This document shows, piece by piece, positions 11,204 to 21,159 of a stretch of DNA of 64,000 bases. A program made the translations under genes and the position numbers. The DNA comes from Portulaca oleracea (lineage: Eukaryota; Streptophyta; Magnoliopsida; Caryophyllales; Portulacaceae). The number at the start of each line of letters is the position of its first letter. Position 1 is the first letter of the stretch. The notes beneath the pieces were generated by a model. The model saw nothing but the letters and a program-made list of their open reading frames with translations. It had not been told where the DNA came from and ran no database searches. The stretch is taken from contig JARFYH010000038.1 in assembly GCA_029582165.1 (NCBI GenBank), positions 1-64,000 of the forward strand, given 5' to 3'.

Positions 11204-13133
11204 ATGCTGCACCACGTCAACTCCCTGGTGAACAACGTTGGAGCAAATCCCGAGGAGGAAAAGCCCGACAGCTCGTTGATTGATGTGAGGGTTGATGAAA
11301 AGCGATTGGGTATAGAGCTGATGTTGGATTTAAATCGGGATCAAATAACTGTCAAACGTGTACAAAACAATTACAGGATTCAGCACGGCCTTGTCCATTG
11401 CAAGCTTATATGTGGATCAACGCTTTCAAAGATCAATGCAAAGGACATTGGGGATTTAAGCGCGTCGAGTGCTCTTAATATGATACAGTTCTCTCCACGT
11501 CCCATGCTTCTGTCATTTAGAGTAAATGAGATGGATGGTGTGACGTGCAAGCTTTGCGAAGAGAGCGTTCATATTACAGAACTGGATGAGCACACGCAAT
11601 CTTGTATGGTCTTGAAGCAAAATGAATTAGAAATCGAACGCATAAATGCCGGACTTTTGAGCGTACAATATTCATTGTCAGAAAATCAGACGAAACCTGA
11701 AATGGAAGGATTGTACACGGAACTCTACGAAATTGTTACTCAGGTAAGCAAGAAGCCGATTGTTTAAGTGCATGCAGACACTTAATGATGGGAATTAATG
11801 TACGTAGAGCATGCGCTATGATATTGACGAACTGGAATCAATAGAGTGGTGCTCTCAATTCGTAGAGAAGTCTGATACAATCCATATCACGATCAATGAC
11901 TTCTAGATTACCAAGTCTATATCAAAGGGAGTTTTTGGGAGGGTTATTTAGCCAGAAAACGAACATCTGGAGACTGATCGCAATAAAAGTGCTTGCAAAA
12001 GAGCATTTACTGCACAAAATGCAGGTAAATTCGTGTATTTATTATCTAGGGCTCATTACCATATTCTAGTCTCACCATATTGAGACAGAACGTGATATAC
12101 TGATGAATATTGCCAGTCCATTCGTTGTGAGGCTGTACTGGACTTTTCAGACTCGGTAATGGATACGCGCTATGAATTCCTATACTAAGAAACGATGGTT
12201 TGCAGCAAGAGCCTCTTTCTCGTTATGGAGTACCTTCCAGGTGGTGATCTAATGTCACTATTGGAATCGGTTGTACAGCTTGAAGAACGGGTAATCAAAT
12301 TGTCACAGTAATAACTTCAAAGCTGGAGAATAACCTATAGCTGTGTAGGTCGTACGGGTTTATATTGCCGAAATAGCTCTTGCACTCAATCATTTGCATT
12401 CCAAAGGATTTGTTCATCGGTATGTATTTGTTTTGCTTGTTTTATCTACATGTGTCATAAGATCTGTAATTCTAGAGATCTCAAGCCCGATAACATTCTC
12501 ATATCAGCAACAGGGCATTTAAAGGTATTGATTCAGCTAGCATCGATTCATTAGACTTTCTGAAAAAGGCATGGGACTGAGCCAGGCGGGTATGAGCAGT
12601 TACAATGTCAAGAACAAGAAAAGCAGCAACCGCGCTGCAGATCCTTATCATCCGAGATCATCCGAGCAAAACGAAAACAATTCCGACGCAGCAAGCCTAT
12701 CGGGACAAGAAGACGTTGAGTGTGTGAAGAAACATTATCATAATTACAATGCTGGATGCGGGACTCCGGATTACTTGTCAAGTACATGGGATCGCCGTGG
12801 ATTACTGTGGTACATCATGTACGAAATGTTGGCTGGCGTCTCGCCGTTCATTGATCAGACAGTTGAGCTGATATTCGATCACAGCACCAATAGAAGAATC
12901 TAGCAAGAAGAAATTGGAAGCTGTCAAGCAGAGCTATACACTTGATTTTTCGGCTTCTGGATTCAGAATCAGCAACCCGTATTGGCTGGGAGAATCTGGA
13001 AACTTATAAGCTCTTTGATGCTCTAGATCGAGAGTCTCTTGTAGAGATCCCATCGCCTTTCGTGCCTCTGTTGCAGTGTTCCGGGGATACAAGCTTTCTC
13101 AATAACAGAGATTTGACAAAATACCTCGGTTAG
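11204..13133 (+). pseudogene. PDZ-domain AGC kinase (MAST-like), decayed
   Basis: Order of parts: PDZ-like segment about 11290-11520 (LGIELMLDL to PMLLSFR); a CxxC..H..C knuckle (CKLCEESVHITELDEHTQSC); a glycine-loop remnant ITKSISKGVFGRVI near 11905-11948; AIKVLAKEHLL; LFLVMEYLPGGDLMSLL; catalytic HRDLKPDN split by a clean 56-bp intron (12420-12475); GTPDYL; the helix-F region YEMLAGVSPF; and an AGC tail ending FVPLLQCSGDTSFL. This order fits MAST/Rim15/Greatwall-type kinases. Damage: in-frame TAG at 11904-11906 and 11949-11951, a frame change before AIKV, DFG read as DFL followed by a stop, and loss of the APE and DxW region after GTPDYL. A catalytically active product is not possible as read. 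Confidence 0.75.
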
Positions 13134-13191
13134 AGTCAAAGATGAATAGCGATATCCGATGGTGACGAGGGCGCAGAACAACATAATCGCA

Positions 13192-14150
13192 TCATTCTCG
13201 CACAAATGTATGGCATTCAGGTACATGACAAGCTTTCACAGCACGATCTAGGTCACAAACTGCGAAGAGATCTACCTGAACATACTCGCAGCCAAGTTTA
13301 GCGCCCGTGGAGGAATATTGAAGCCGCAAAGTACGATTGCTACCAAAGTTTTCTAGCTGCATGTGCAGCTCTCCGTCTTCAGCAAGCAATGATGATAGCT
13401 CTAATTCGTTCAGCATCCCAAACATGAATGCTCGTGCGGCTGCCTCAAAAATGAAGCGGAGCTGTTAGCAAACATAAGGTCAGGCATATTGAGCGATGCC
13501 TCTTTGTAAGAGCATTGCAACGTACTCAAAGAAAACGTCCTTATCTACATGGCTTGTATACGTGCGAATTAAGGTGCGTACGAGGCACAAATATCATTTC
13601 GCTTTTCTGACCTGAACGAATCGCGTCTCCGTAGTTCGTCCTTGCACACTAGTGTCTTCTTTCGTGTCAGTACTGCTTTCGAAAGCAGCTATCAACGGCG
13701 ATTTAAACTTGTCTTTCCTTGTTCCTTGTACCAATATTTTCGTTCGTTTATCCGCTAAATGCATTTTTTTGCGAGGATTGTTTGAATGCAATTGCATCCG
13801 ATATGACAAGTCACCAATATAAGGGTACTTAGTTTATTGATGAGGAAATTGAAGCAATGGAGTACCATTTTCACAGATAGTTGCGATCCAGTGTTCTTTT
13901 CCAAACTCAATAATTGTGATATAGCCATCTGCGGACGAAATGTAAGCATTTGCGCGTCGGTACTCCAGCTGGTGTCGGCCAGATCCGCATAATGGATATC
14001 TTTGACTTCATAAGTTGGATGTGATAGCTAAAGAAGAGAACCGTTATCTGCGAGAGTGTTCGCGATGTTATCGCAGTTGTTTCGCTCAAATATTATTGTA
14101 TCCCTCAACGCCCAGCTTTAATGAAATAGAGTTTCTTAGAATTTTGAAGA
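13192..14150 (-). CDS. unidentified multi-exon gene
   Basis: Several minus-strand exon-like blocks in order: FERNNCDNIANTLADNGSLL (about 14100), LEYRRANAYISSADGYITII followed by IATICENGTPLLQFPHQ (about 13990-13850), a basic block ending TTETRFVQ (about 13800-13615), a block with HVDKDVFFEYVAMLLQRGI (about 13560-13490), and FEAAARAFMFGMLNELELSS onward (13450-13192). Short acceptor- and donor-like sites separate some blocks. One TAA near 13836 must be spliced out or is a break. It lies tail to tail with the kinase pseudogene. No family was recognised. Confidence 0.4.
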
Positions 14151-16441
14151 GGAAAAAGAATAGATCGAGTTTTATTTGACGGAGGCACACGACATTATAT
14201 ACGAAAGCTGCTAATGAGATTTGCGATATGTTTAGAGTCTTGGTTCACTGATGAATGGGATCGTTGCAATGAGACTCAGTTGAAGCGCAGAAGATGATGA
14301 TTGTCGAGACTTGAGACAGTCCGATTTAAAAGCGTTCGATGATAGCTCTCGAACGAGTATCGATTATAGCAGAACGAAAGAGAGGTGTACGAGTTATAAA
14401 CCATGTTCCTGAATATCAAAACGAAGGAGATTGAAGCTGTACTACAAACAATATCTGCACATTTATAGAAGCACACACGTGTGTGGTATGTTGGGGGTTA
14501 CTCGCTTATCTCGTACTGGTACATACTGCTTCCAAGCTTAAGTATACTCGACACAGATCTTGAAGCGTTTTACTAATCCTACTTTGAGCCCGCACATCTT
14601 CAGTACATTTTGAATGTAAACCGTGCTAATTCGGGATCAATTCCAGTATTGCGTATCGGAGCTCTGAGAAAGTCTGTTGTTTTCCGTCATAAGGCGAGTT
14701 CTCTGCCACTATTTTTAGGGTATCGCCATTTGAATGCCAAAAGCTTGCCATGCATGTCCGCAACCTCTGTGTGTCTTGCCATGGACTCAAAAAAATAACA
14801 TGAGTAGTGAATTTGTATTGTTTCTCTTCTTATATATACTGTGAGCATTATATATACTGTGAGCATTATACGTGCGATATGCAATACTTCTTTAGCTCGA
14901 AATCATATTCTGATGTAAGTTGCGAAGTCCTCCGGCGAAAATTAAACAGGTCCATTTACCTCGGACCAGAACTGTGTGTCGCACTTTATCTAAGGTAAAG
15001 GCTCGCTTATAAGTTCGTATCGGCGAAGTTATGTTCGCTGGCCGCTTCAAACGAGCAATATATCGCTTACATATAGTATAGCAACTGAGAAGAGCTGGCA
15101 TTCTTCGGTATTCGCTCACAGCAGTGAAGCTTCATACGTATACACCTACATTGAGTGGTAAGACGATATGGTGTGTTTGTTGGTTGGGAATTTGCTCAAA
15201 TTACGTCATATCTCAGGCTAGCAGTCGGATGTATCGAGTTCGAGAAAAAGATTCAATTAGGATAATGTCGACTGATATGATCGATAGATGTCATTCATGC
15301 TCAAAATGGAATATATGTGGTAGTTCTGCGCGCAATATTTAACTTTCGGGTAGTCAAGAGCAGCTTAAAGCTAATAGCAGCTCCTTCAATTTCACCTACA
15401 CATGAGGCGATATACGGGCAGCAACAGCTTTCGCGATAAACCATTATGCAGATGATAAAATCCAACATCAGACCTATAGCGCTTGACGCCATCACTCCAC
15501 CATGAAAACCAACATCCGGTCTTTAACCGGAGCGATAAAAGAAAGAGATGAATAATAGCGAGAGGAATAGACACTCTGACCCGATAGTAGTATAAGTTAT
15601 CGCCACATTAGTGATGTTTTTAAAGTGACTTATATATATTGGTTACACCATCGTAGTCATCTTAGCTGCAAACGTTTTTGGATAGCTTCGTGCCGTTGCA
15701 AAGCAGCATTTGACCTGATCCCAATTCCATGCTATGACCAATGAACACGCGTTGAGTCGTTCGGCATGAAGCCTTTCGATTCACAGCAATAGATGCGAAC
15801 ATCTTGATCAAGAGCTGCAGCATGCTTATGTGTGGAGCCCGTACAAAAAGTATTTAATATTCGATCAGATGAATTGATACTCATCTATTTAGCTACATCG
15901 CGTTAAGGTACCTCCGTTACCATGTACTGGTGTTTGTAAAGAGACAATAGATTCCATGGCGGAGGCCGAATATATTCGTTCCACTAGCGCTCGATATGGA
16001 TAAGGACGCTTATACGAGTCCGATGATGCTTCACACTATGACGCTTGGGCCTTCAGAGTATCGTTGACAGCATGATCATGGCATTACTCTTATCATAAAC
16101 CGCATTCATCAGAACAACAAAATATATACATCAAGTCAAGTTTTGCTTCTTTTTGCAAGTATAAAAGCAACATCGTGCTACGCGACAAAGGGAAGATTAA
16201 TATGCCACATACTATAAGAACGCTGCTCACGCACAGACTAAAGGCTACCCATGGATATGTACTACTGAGGGCACTCATTCAGCAAAATTGCACGTCATGC
16301 CAGCACTTGCGCATATATTCCCACACTACTGAGATATTTTTAAGAGGTATTTGAGGATAGCGGTAAGAGATGGAAGAGAGTAAACAATGTCGCCTCGAAA
16401 GCGTGAATAATGAAATATGTATGCTTATATTGCAGCTTAAT
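14151..16441. other. gene-poor stretch
   Basis: Only short frames without family signature on either strand. One perfect short direct repeat at 14833-14868 is listed separately. No transposon protein was seen. Confidence 0.4.
14833..14868. repeat. 18-bp perfect tandem duplication
   Basis: The unit TATATACTGTGAGCATTA occurs twice head to tail with no mismatch, in otherwise non-repetitive intergenic DNA. Confidence 0.8.
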
Positions 16442-17641
16442 TTAATGAAAGTATGGAGTGTTACCAGTGGGATTCATGTGCATTGAATTCGATCCTGTCG
16501 TGGTTGGATAGACAGACAAGGATAGTTGAGGGGTAGTTGCCATTGGTGTGCCACTTGCGGGATACTGCATCCCGGTTCTTAAGTTGCCATATCCAGTTCG
16601 ACCACTCCCGCCAGTACCTCCGTGATCGCTCCCAATTCCAGCAGCGCCGTATACGCTCCCAAATCCAGCAGCGCCATAATCTCCAATACCTCCGTAATTG
16701 CTCCTAAATCCAGCAGCATCGTAGCCGCTAGTACTTCCGTAGCCAATCCCAAATCCACTACCTCCGTAGCCGCTCCCACCTCCAACAGCGCCGTAACAGC
16801 TCCCACCTCTAGCAGCGCCATAATCTCCAATACCTCCGAAGCCGCTCCCACCTCTAGCAGCGCCATAATCTCCAATACCTCCGTAATTGCTCCTAAATCC
16901 AGCACCATCGTGGCCGCTAGTACTTCCGTAGCCAATCCCAAATCCACTACCTCCGTAGCCGCTCCCACCTCCAACAGCGCCGTAACTGCTCCCACCTCTA
17001 GCAGCGCCATAATCTCCAATACCTCCGAAGCCGCTCCCACCTCCAGCAGCGCCGTAAACGCTCCCTAATCCAGCAGCGCCATAATCTCCAATACCTCCGT
17101 AATTGCTCCTAAATCCAGCACCATCGTGGCCGCTAGTACTTCCGTAGCCAATCCCAAATCCACTACCTCCGTAGCCGCTCCCACCTCCAACAGCGCCGTA
17201 ACTGCTCCCACCTCTAGCAGCGCCATAGCCTCCAATACTTCCGTAACTGCTCCCACCTCCAGCAGCGCCGTAAACGCTCCTAAATCCAGCACCATCGTAG
17301 CCGCTAGTACTTCCGTAGCCAATCCCAAATCCGTTACCTCCGTAGCCGCTAAATCCGCCCCCGGTTCCGGCAGCGTTGTAGCCGCTAGTGCCTCCGTAGC
17401 CGCCACTAGCTCCGAAGAAGGCACCAGGTGAATGGCTAACACCAGCTCCGTATCCAGCAGTATGTCCTGCGTAAGAATTCATGTACGAACTCGGATATTC
17501 AGCTTCCAAACTGTGATATTTGCCATGTGTATCAAGACTAGCATCTTCTTTGTTGTCATGCTTACTGTCATCCCCCGTCACAGTCAATACCGCTGAGCAG
17601 ACAGCGCTGATAAACGTGACGAAGTAAGCTGGACTCATCAT
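16442..17641 (-). CDS. secreted glycine-rich repeat protein
   Basis: A single uninterrupted frame of 399 residues. It starts MMSPAYFVTFISAVCSAVLT, a good signal peptide, followed by a short charged segment (DDSKHDNKEDASLDTHGK) and about 290 residues rich in Gly, Ser, Tyr and Ala, then a unique C-terminus with Pro/Thr. The core holds about three long repeats built from GYGGSGFGIGYGSTSGHDG, AGFRSNYGGIGDYGAA and GGSSYGAVGGGS. Such proteins are typically extracellular, in walls, spores or at the host interface; the exact role is unknown. No Cys-rich or catalytic motif is visible. The opposite strand also stays open over the repeats, a by-product of the codon pattern. The start gives a full signal peptide directly. 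Confidence 0.8.
   Translation of the reverse strand: MMSPAYFVTFISAVCSAVLTVTGDDSKHDNKEDASLDTHGKYHSLEAEYPSSYMNSYAGHTAGYGAGVSHSPGAFFGASGGYGGTSGYNAAGTGGGFSGYGGNGFGIGYGSTSGYDGAGFRSVYGAAGGGSSYGSIGGYGAARGGSSYGAVGGGSGYGGSGFGIGYGSTSGHDGAGFRSNYGGIGDYGAAGLGSVYGAAGGGSGFGGIGDYGAARGGSSYGAVGGGSGYGGSGFGIGYGSTSGHDGAGFRSNYGGIGDYGAARGGSGFGGIGDYGAARGGSCYGAVGGGSGYGGSGFGIGYGSTSGYDAAGFRSNYGGIGDYGAAGFGSVYGAAGIGSDHGGTGGSGRTGYGNLRTGMQYPASGTPMATTPQLSLSVYPTTTGSNSMHMNPTGNTPYFH
16640..17330 (-). repeat. internal coding repeats of the glycine-rich gene
   Basis: Three long units of roughly 190-215 bp with near-identical cores, differing by insertion or loss of a sub-repeat encoding GSVYGAAGGGS or ARGGSGFGG. This shows recent in-frame unit exchange. 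Confidence 0.75.
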
Positions 17642-18083
17642 GTTTCAGCTTGAAGGAATGAGTGGCAATTTGATAATGAGAGAAGTTTTCGATGTTTTCA
17701 TGTATGTCAATTGCGCCATTCAATCCCTTTCTTCTCACTTGATTTTCACGAAGCAACAAATGGTTCTCGACAGCTCATCAGGTATTGAATTTTCTAGCCC
17801 CAGTGACTCAGCGGCATAGTACATTGTGACGGAACCACACGCATGAAGAAACCGGAGAATATATGACACGTCATTGTCATTGTGCAATTACGATACGTAG
17901 AGATGAGTACCCCTGTATAGATAGCCGGGCTCATACGGAATCTCTTTTAATACCAAACGATTAAAACAATAGCCGACACAACCCTGACACTATCAGCATG
18001 AAGCACATCTCAAAGCTAATGCCATTTCGAAACGGAGCCAATCGACTTGAGATTTTCGCTATCGCTGGAATGTATCGGCCACG
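17642..18083. other. upstream region of the glycine-rich gene
   Basis: No gene seen. The stretch separates the start of the minus-strand glycine-rich gene from the end of the next minus-strand candidate and would hold the promoter of the former. No specific motif is claimed. Confidence 0.35.
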
Positions 18084-18263
18084 TCATCTGATCGCACCAT
18101 CAAATTTTTGCTCATCATCGCTTCTTATAACAAACATATGATGACCCCTCTCATGCACTTCATCCGTTGAGACATCGCCGCAAATTACAGCTGTCAGAAG
18201 AATCGTAAGTAGAAATCTCGTGCAGAATTCAGTCGCGTAGTTCGCAGCGAACTTTTTGCTCAT
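18084..18263 (-). CDS. small secreted protein candidate
   Basis: Starting at the ATG 18261-18263, the 59-residue frame has a basic start and a strong hydrophobic run (CTRFLLTILLTAVICGDVS) that reads as a signal peptide, leaving a mature part of about 28 residues rich in charged residues (TDEVHERGHHMF, then RSDDEQKFDGAIR). The frame continues upstream to 18380, but the internal start places the hydrophobic run near the N-terminus. There is no Cys pair in the mature part and no recognised effector motif. It could be chance. Confidence 0.3.
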   Translation of the reverse strand: MSKKFAANYATEFCTRFLLTILLTAVICGDVSTDEVHERGHHMFVIRSDDEQKFDGAIR

Positions 18264-18835
18264 GTTCTGTTTCTCATAATGTTCTTTCGCCTCATGCAGC
18301 AATGTACAGCTACTTGATTGAATGAGATATACTTTGGCGACCACCGTTGTGCCCATTACGGCTACATATATCCAAGGCATATGGTCGAGTGTGTTCCGAT
18401 GAAAGAGTCGCGATACATTTTGTTATGCCTGGACGCCAGGACACGGACCTCATCGGCTTGACTTTTCGTATCGCTATCAACGTATACATTTTTTCTTGCA
18501 ATAGTCACGCTTGTGCTTGTACGCCATCTGCCGCGTTGTATAGAAACTTACAATTCTCATCACTTCACTTGCTCTTGACACATATCGCATGCCTGAGGTT
18601 AGCACCGATACAAATTCCAAAGACTGACGCCTTGTGTCATGAGTCGAAACGAATGAGATCTTCAGCGCGCCAGTCAAAAGCTTACGATTTATTCTAGTCT
18701 CGATACTTTTTCGATCTCGTACTGAGTCTTCTTCATTAGACAATGTAGCTCCAATAAACACGGCAAAAGCTGTATTCATAATTACTTCTTGAAAATTGTA
18801 CAATCCATATCGTGAATGTATCGGCTCTTCTATAG

Positions 18836-20884
18836 CTACTGAGGACGCGTTTGTTTTATCAGACATCGCAATGCGGATGGAGCAAATCGATTGGGCTGAA
18901 AAAACTTGAGCGAGTAGAAAAGCTCTTCGAAGAGCGCGGCAACTCTGGGGAATGCAAAGCTGCTTGCGCTCACATTGAGCTCAGGATGAATAGGATCTTC
19001 AATGACAAGGGCTGGTTTGATGCCAATTATTACAGGATCTGCAAGGCGATAGATATATCCTCCGTCTCGAATAGAAAGCCCGCACTGATGCGGGTCAAAA
19101 ATACTGCCATAGAATTCCAGAAAATCAATTGTGAATTCACCCAAATTTGAGGTTTCTTCGTGCGCTTGAAAGCTATCGACCAGAGTAGATCCTGCAATTG
19201 GCGAGCTACATGAAGATTCTTCTGTATCCGCATTGCTAGTGACGCTCATAGCATCACTCTGCTCTTTGCCCTTCTTTAGTAAACAAGGCTTCACTTTTGG
19301 TGGAGCTGCAGCTACACTTGCAAAACTTGCCTTGGTAGTGGGTTTCTCGCATTGTGTTTGTGGCTTCTCCAGTTTTATTTTCCCAGACGTCACTGCAGCG
19401 TAGCTGACTGGAATTGAATTGCTTATTGGCTTCAACTTGGAGTGTTTATTCGAGGGTTCAGACTTTGCTTTAAGGGATACCGTAGGCTTGGTGAGCGCAG
19501 CGGCGTACGATTGTTTACCCCTATCTAAATTTAATGCTCTCTGCTCATTCGTACAGACTGAATTAGACTTGTAATTCGCACACAGACTTCTGAACTCGGT
19601 TTTGTTGATACGCGTGTTGGAGTATCGAGATAGGGCTCCCAGAAGCATACGTAGCCGCTGCATAGAAACACCTTTTCCCACGCTTTCGAAGTAGAGAAAA
19701 GTGGATCAGCATGAGAACAAGTGAGTACGAGCTGAGACCACCACGATAAGTATCATTCAGGTCACGTTCTCGAAGAAGCTGTTTGAACAGAATAGCCATC
19801 GGATACAATTCAGGAATGTCTTTCGCGCATTCTCGAACTAGATCTCTGAATACAGGCAACGGTATGAGTACACGCTCGCATTTTATCACACAACGTAGTA
19901 CCTCGCGAGGAGACCACTGTGTGTGTACGATGTCTCGAAAGTAATATCAATGGGTATAAGCCCTTGCGTACTCACAAGCTTGAGTACTGGAACCTTGGCA
20001 GTATCAAGAACACACACAGATTCTACCCATGACTGCTCTTGTAATTCTGATGATAGCTTTCTCAAATGTGCGATGGCTGCAGAAGGATCCAAATTGTCGG
20101 TAACGTTCTACAAACAAAACAAATGTCAGCGACAGAATTGCCTATACCTTCAAGCAACAGACCAGCACAACGAGATCAACATCACTCGAAGGTAGCCAGA
20201 GTCCTGTTGAGTAGGATCCGAAAGGCTCCAATTTGGAGCGGGGCCATAGATGATGCACAATCTCAGACACATTGTAAATAATTTTCTTAACGCCCACATC
20301 CATCGACGTCGCTAACGCTTTTGTTTGTGTGGCATATTCTAGGATCTGTTGATGTAGTTCTCTAGCGATCCTGTCTTCTCGCGATCGTCGTGTTCCTTTA
20401 CCCTTTCCTGCCTTAGTACTTCGACATGCAGCACAAGAAGTAGCTACGGGCGGTTTAACGTATTCTTTGGGCCTTTCTCCTGTCTCTCTCTCCACTATTT
20501 GATTACCATAATACGCTCTATCTCGTCGTTTTTCTTTGCTTGTTTCCGTTTGCTGATGTCGTTTACCTTTGCAATGAGGTCTCAAAAAATGATCTACTGT
20601 CAAAGATAATAAAGCATGTAAATGAACTAATTCAAAATGCAACGAAAAGCATTATCACATTTGTGTGTTTTCACGGAAGCCCCAGACCAACAAGGATCGA
20701 CTTCCTTTCGACAATGGGTAGCTAGATTGCTTTGGAAGGCTGTACATGTTCGACTCTTATCGAAAGCCGTCGGTGAACGATGATGTTTCCACATAGGCGA
20801 CTTATTCTTGCGAAATTTGAACCGTTTTGTTTCGTTTTGTTCAGAATGCGAACCGATCAAAGACGTTAACTTCGTAGTTGGCAT
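18836..20884 (-). CDS. TRF4/PAPD5-like non-canonical poly(A) polymerase
   Basis: The nucleotidyltransferase signature is clear: PFGSYSTGLWLPSSDVDLVV near 20170 gives the GS motif and two catalytic Asp, and VSTQGLIPIDITFE near 19950 gives the third Asp. PAP-associated features follow: YRGGLSSYSLVLMLIHF, and later EFTIDFLEFYGSIFDPHQCG. A 40-bp intron (20108-20147) interrupts after the first motif. TRF4 enzymes act in nuclear RNA surveillance (TRAMP), adding short tails that feed the exosome. Odd points: two bases are missing near 19902 (GLLAR then VLRCVIKCERV in another frame), and a second frame change or an unseen intron lies near 19690, followed by a Lys/Ser-rich linker of about 170 residues. 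The first exon is uncertain; a frame starting at 20884 may supply the N-terminus. Confidence 0.7.
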
Positions 20885-21012
20885 TGGCAGCTTTACGTGG
20901 TTCAGTGATTCAAATTATGGCTTGCCTAATTATACCAGTTTGTCGTAGAAACAAGGAGAATAGGGCTAGGACAGTATTTAAAATGCTTCTTTGGGTACTT
21001 TGCTGTGTGTTA
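20878..21012 (+). CDS. possible first exon with a membrane anchor
   Basis: This frame holds a hydrophobic stretch (LLWVLCCVLGLCVAVKV) and is followed by a canonical GTATGT donor and, about 120 bp on, a TTTTCCACAG acceptor. Joining with that donor gives an early stop; a less usual GTAGAG donor keeps the frame into the gene at 21160. It overlaps the start of the TRF4-like gene on the other strand by a few bases. Confidence 0.3.
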
Positions 21013-21159
21013 GGTTTGTGTGTAGCTGTTAAGGTATGTAGAGTACCTAAATATAGGATTGACTGGCTGACGACGAATGTCATTCCTTCATACTCTCATA
21101 TTTCATAATCATATATCAATCTATCATTATTTTCCACAGGTCATAAATACTCAGAGTTA

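Noticed and set aside
16622..17431. Plus-strand Ser/Ala/Val-rich open frames opposite the glycine-rich gene
   Set aside because: They are the antisense of GGx/GYG codons; the minus frame has the signal peptide and natural ends.
18477..18866. 129-residue minus frame overlapping the end of the TRF4-like gene
   Set aside because: It overlaps the end of the TRF4-like frame, lacks any domain signature and is better explained as chance or 3' flank.
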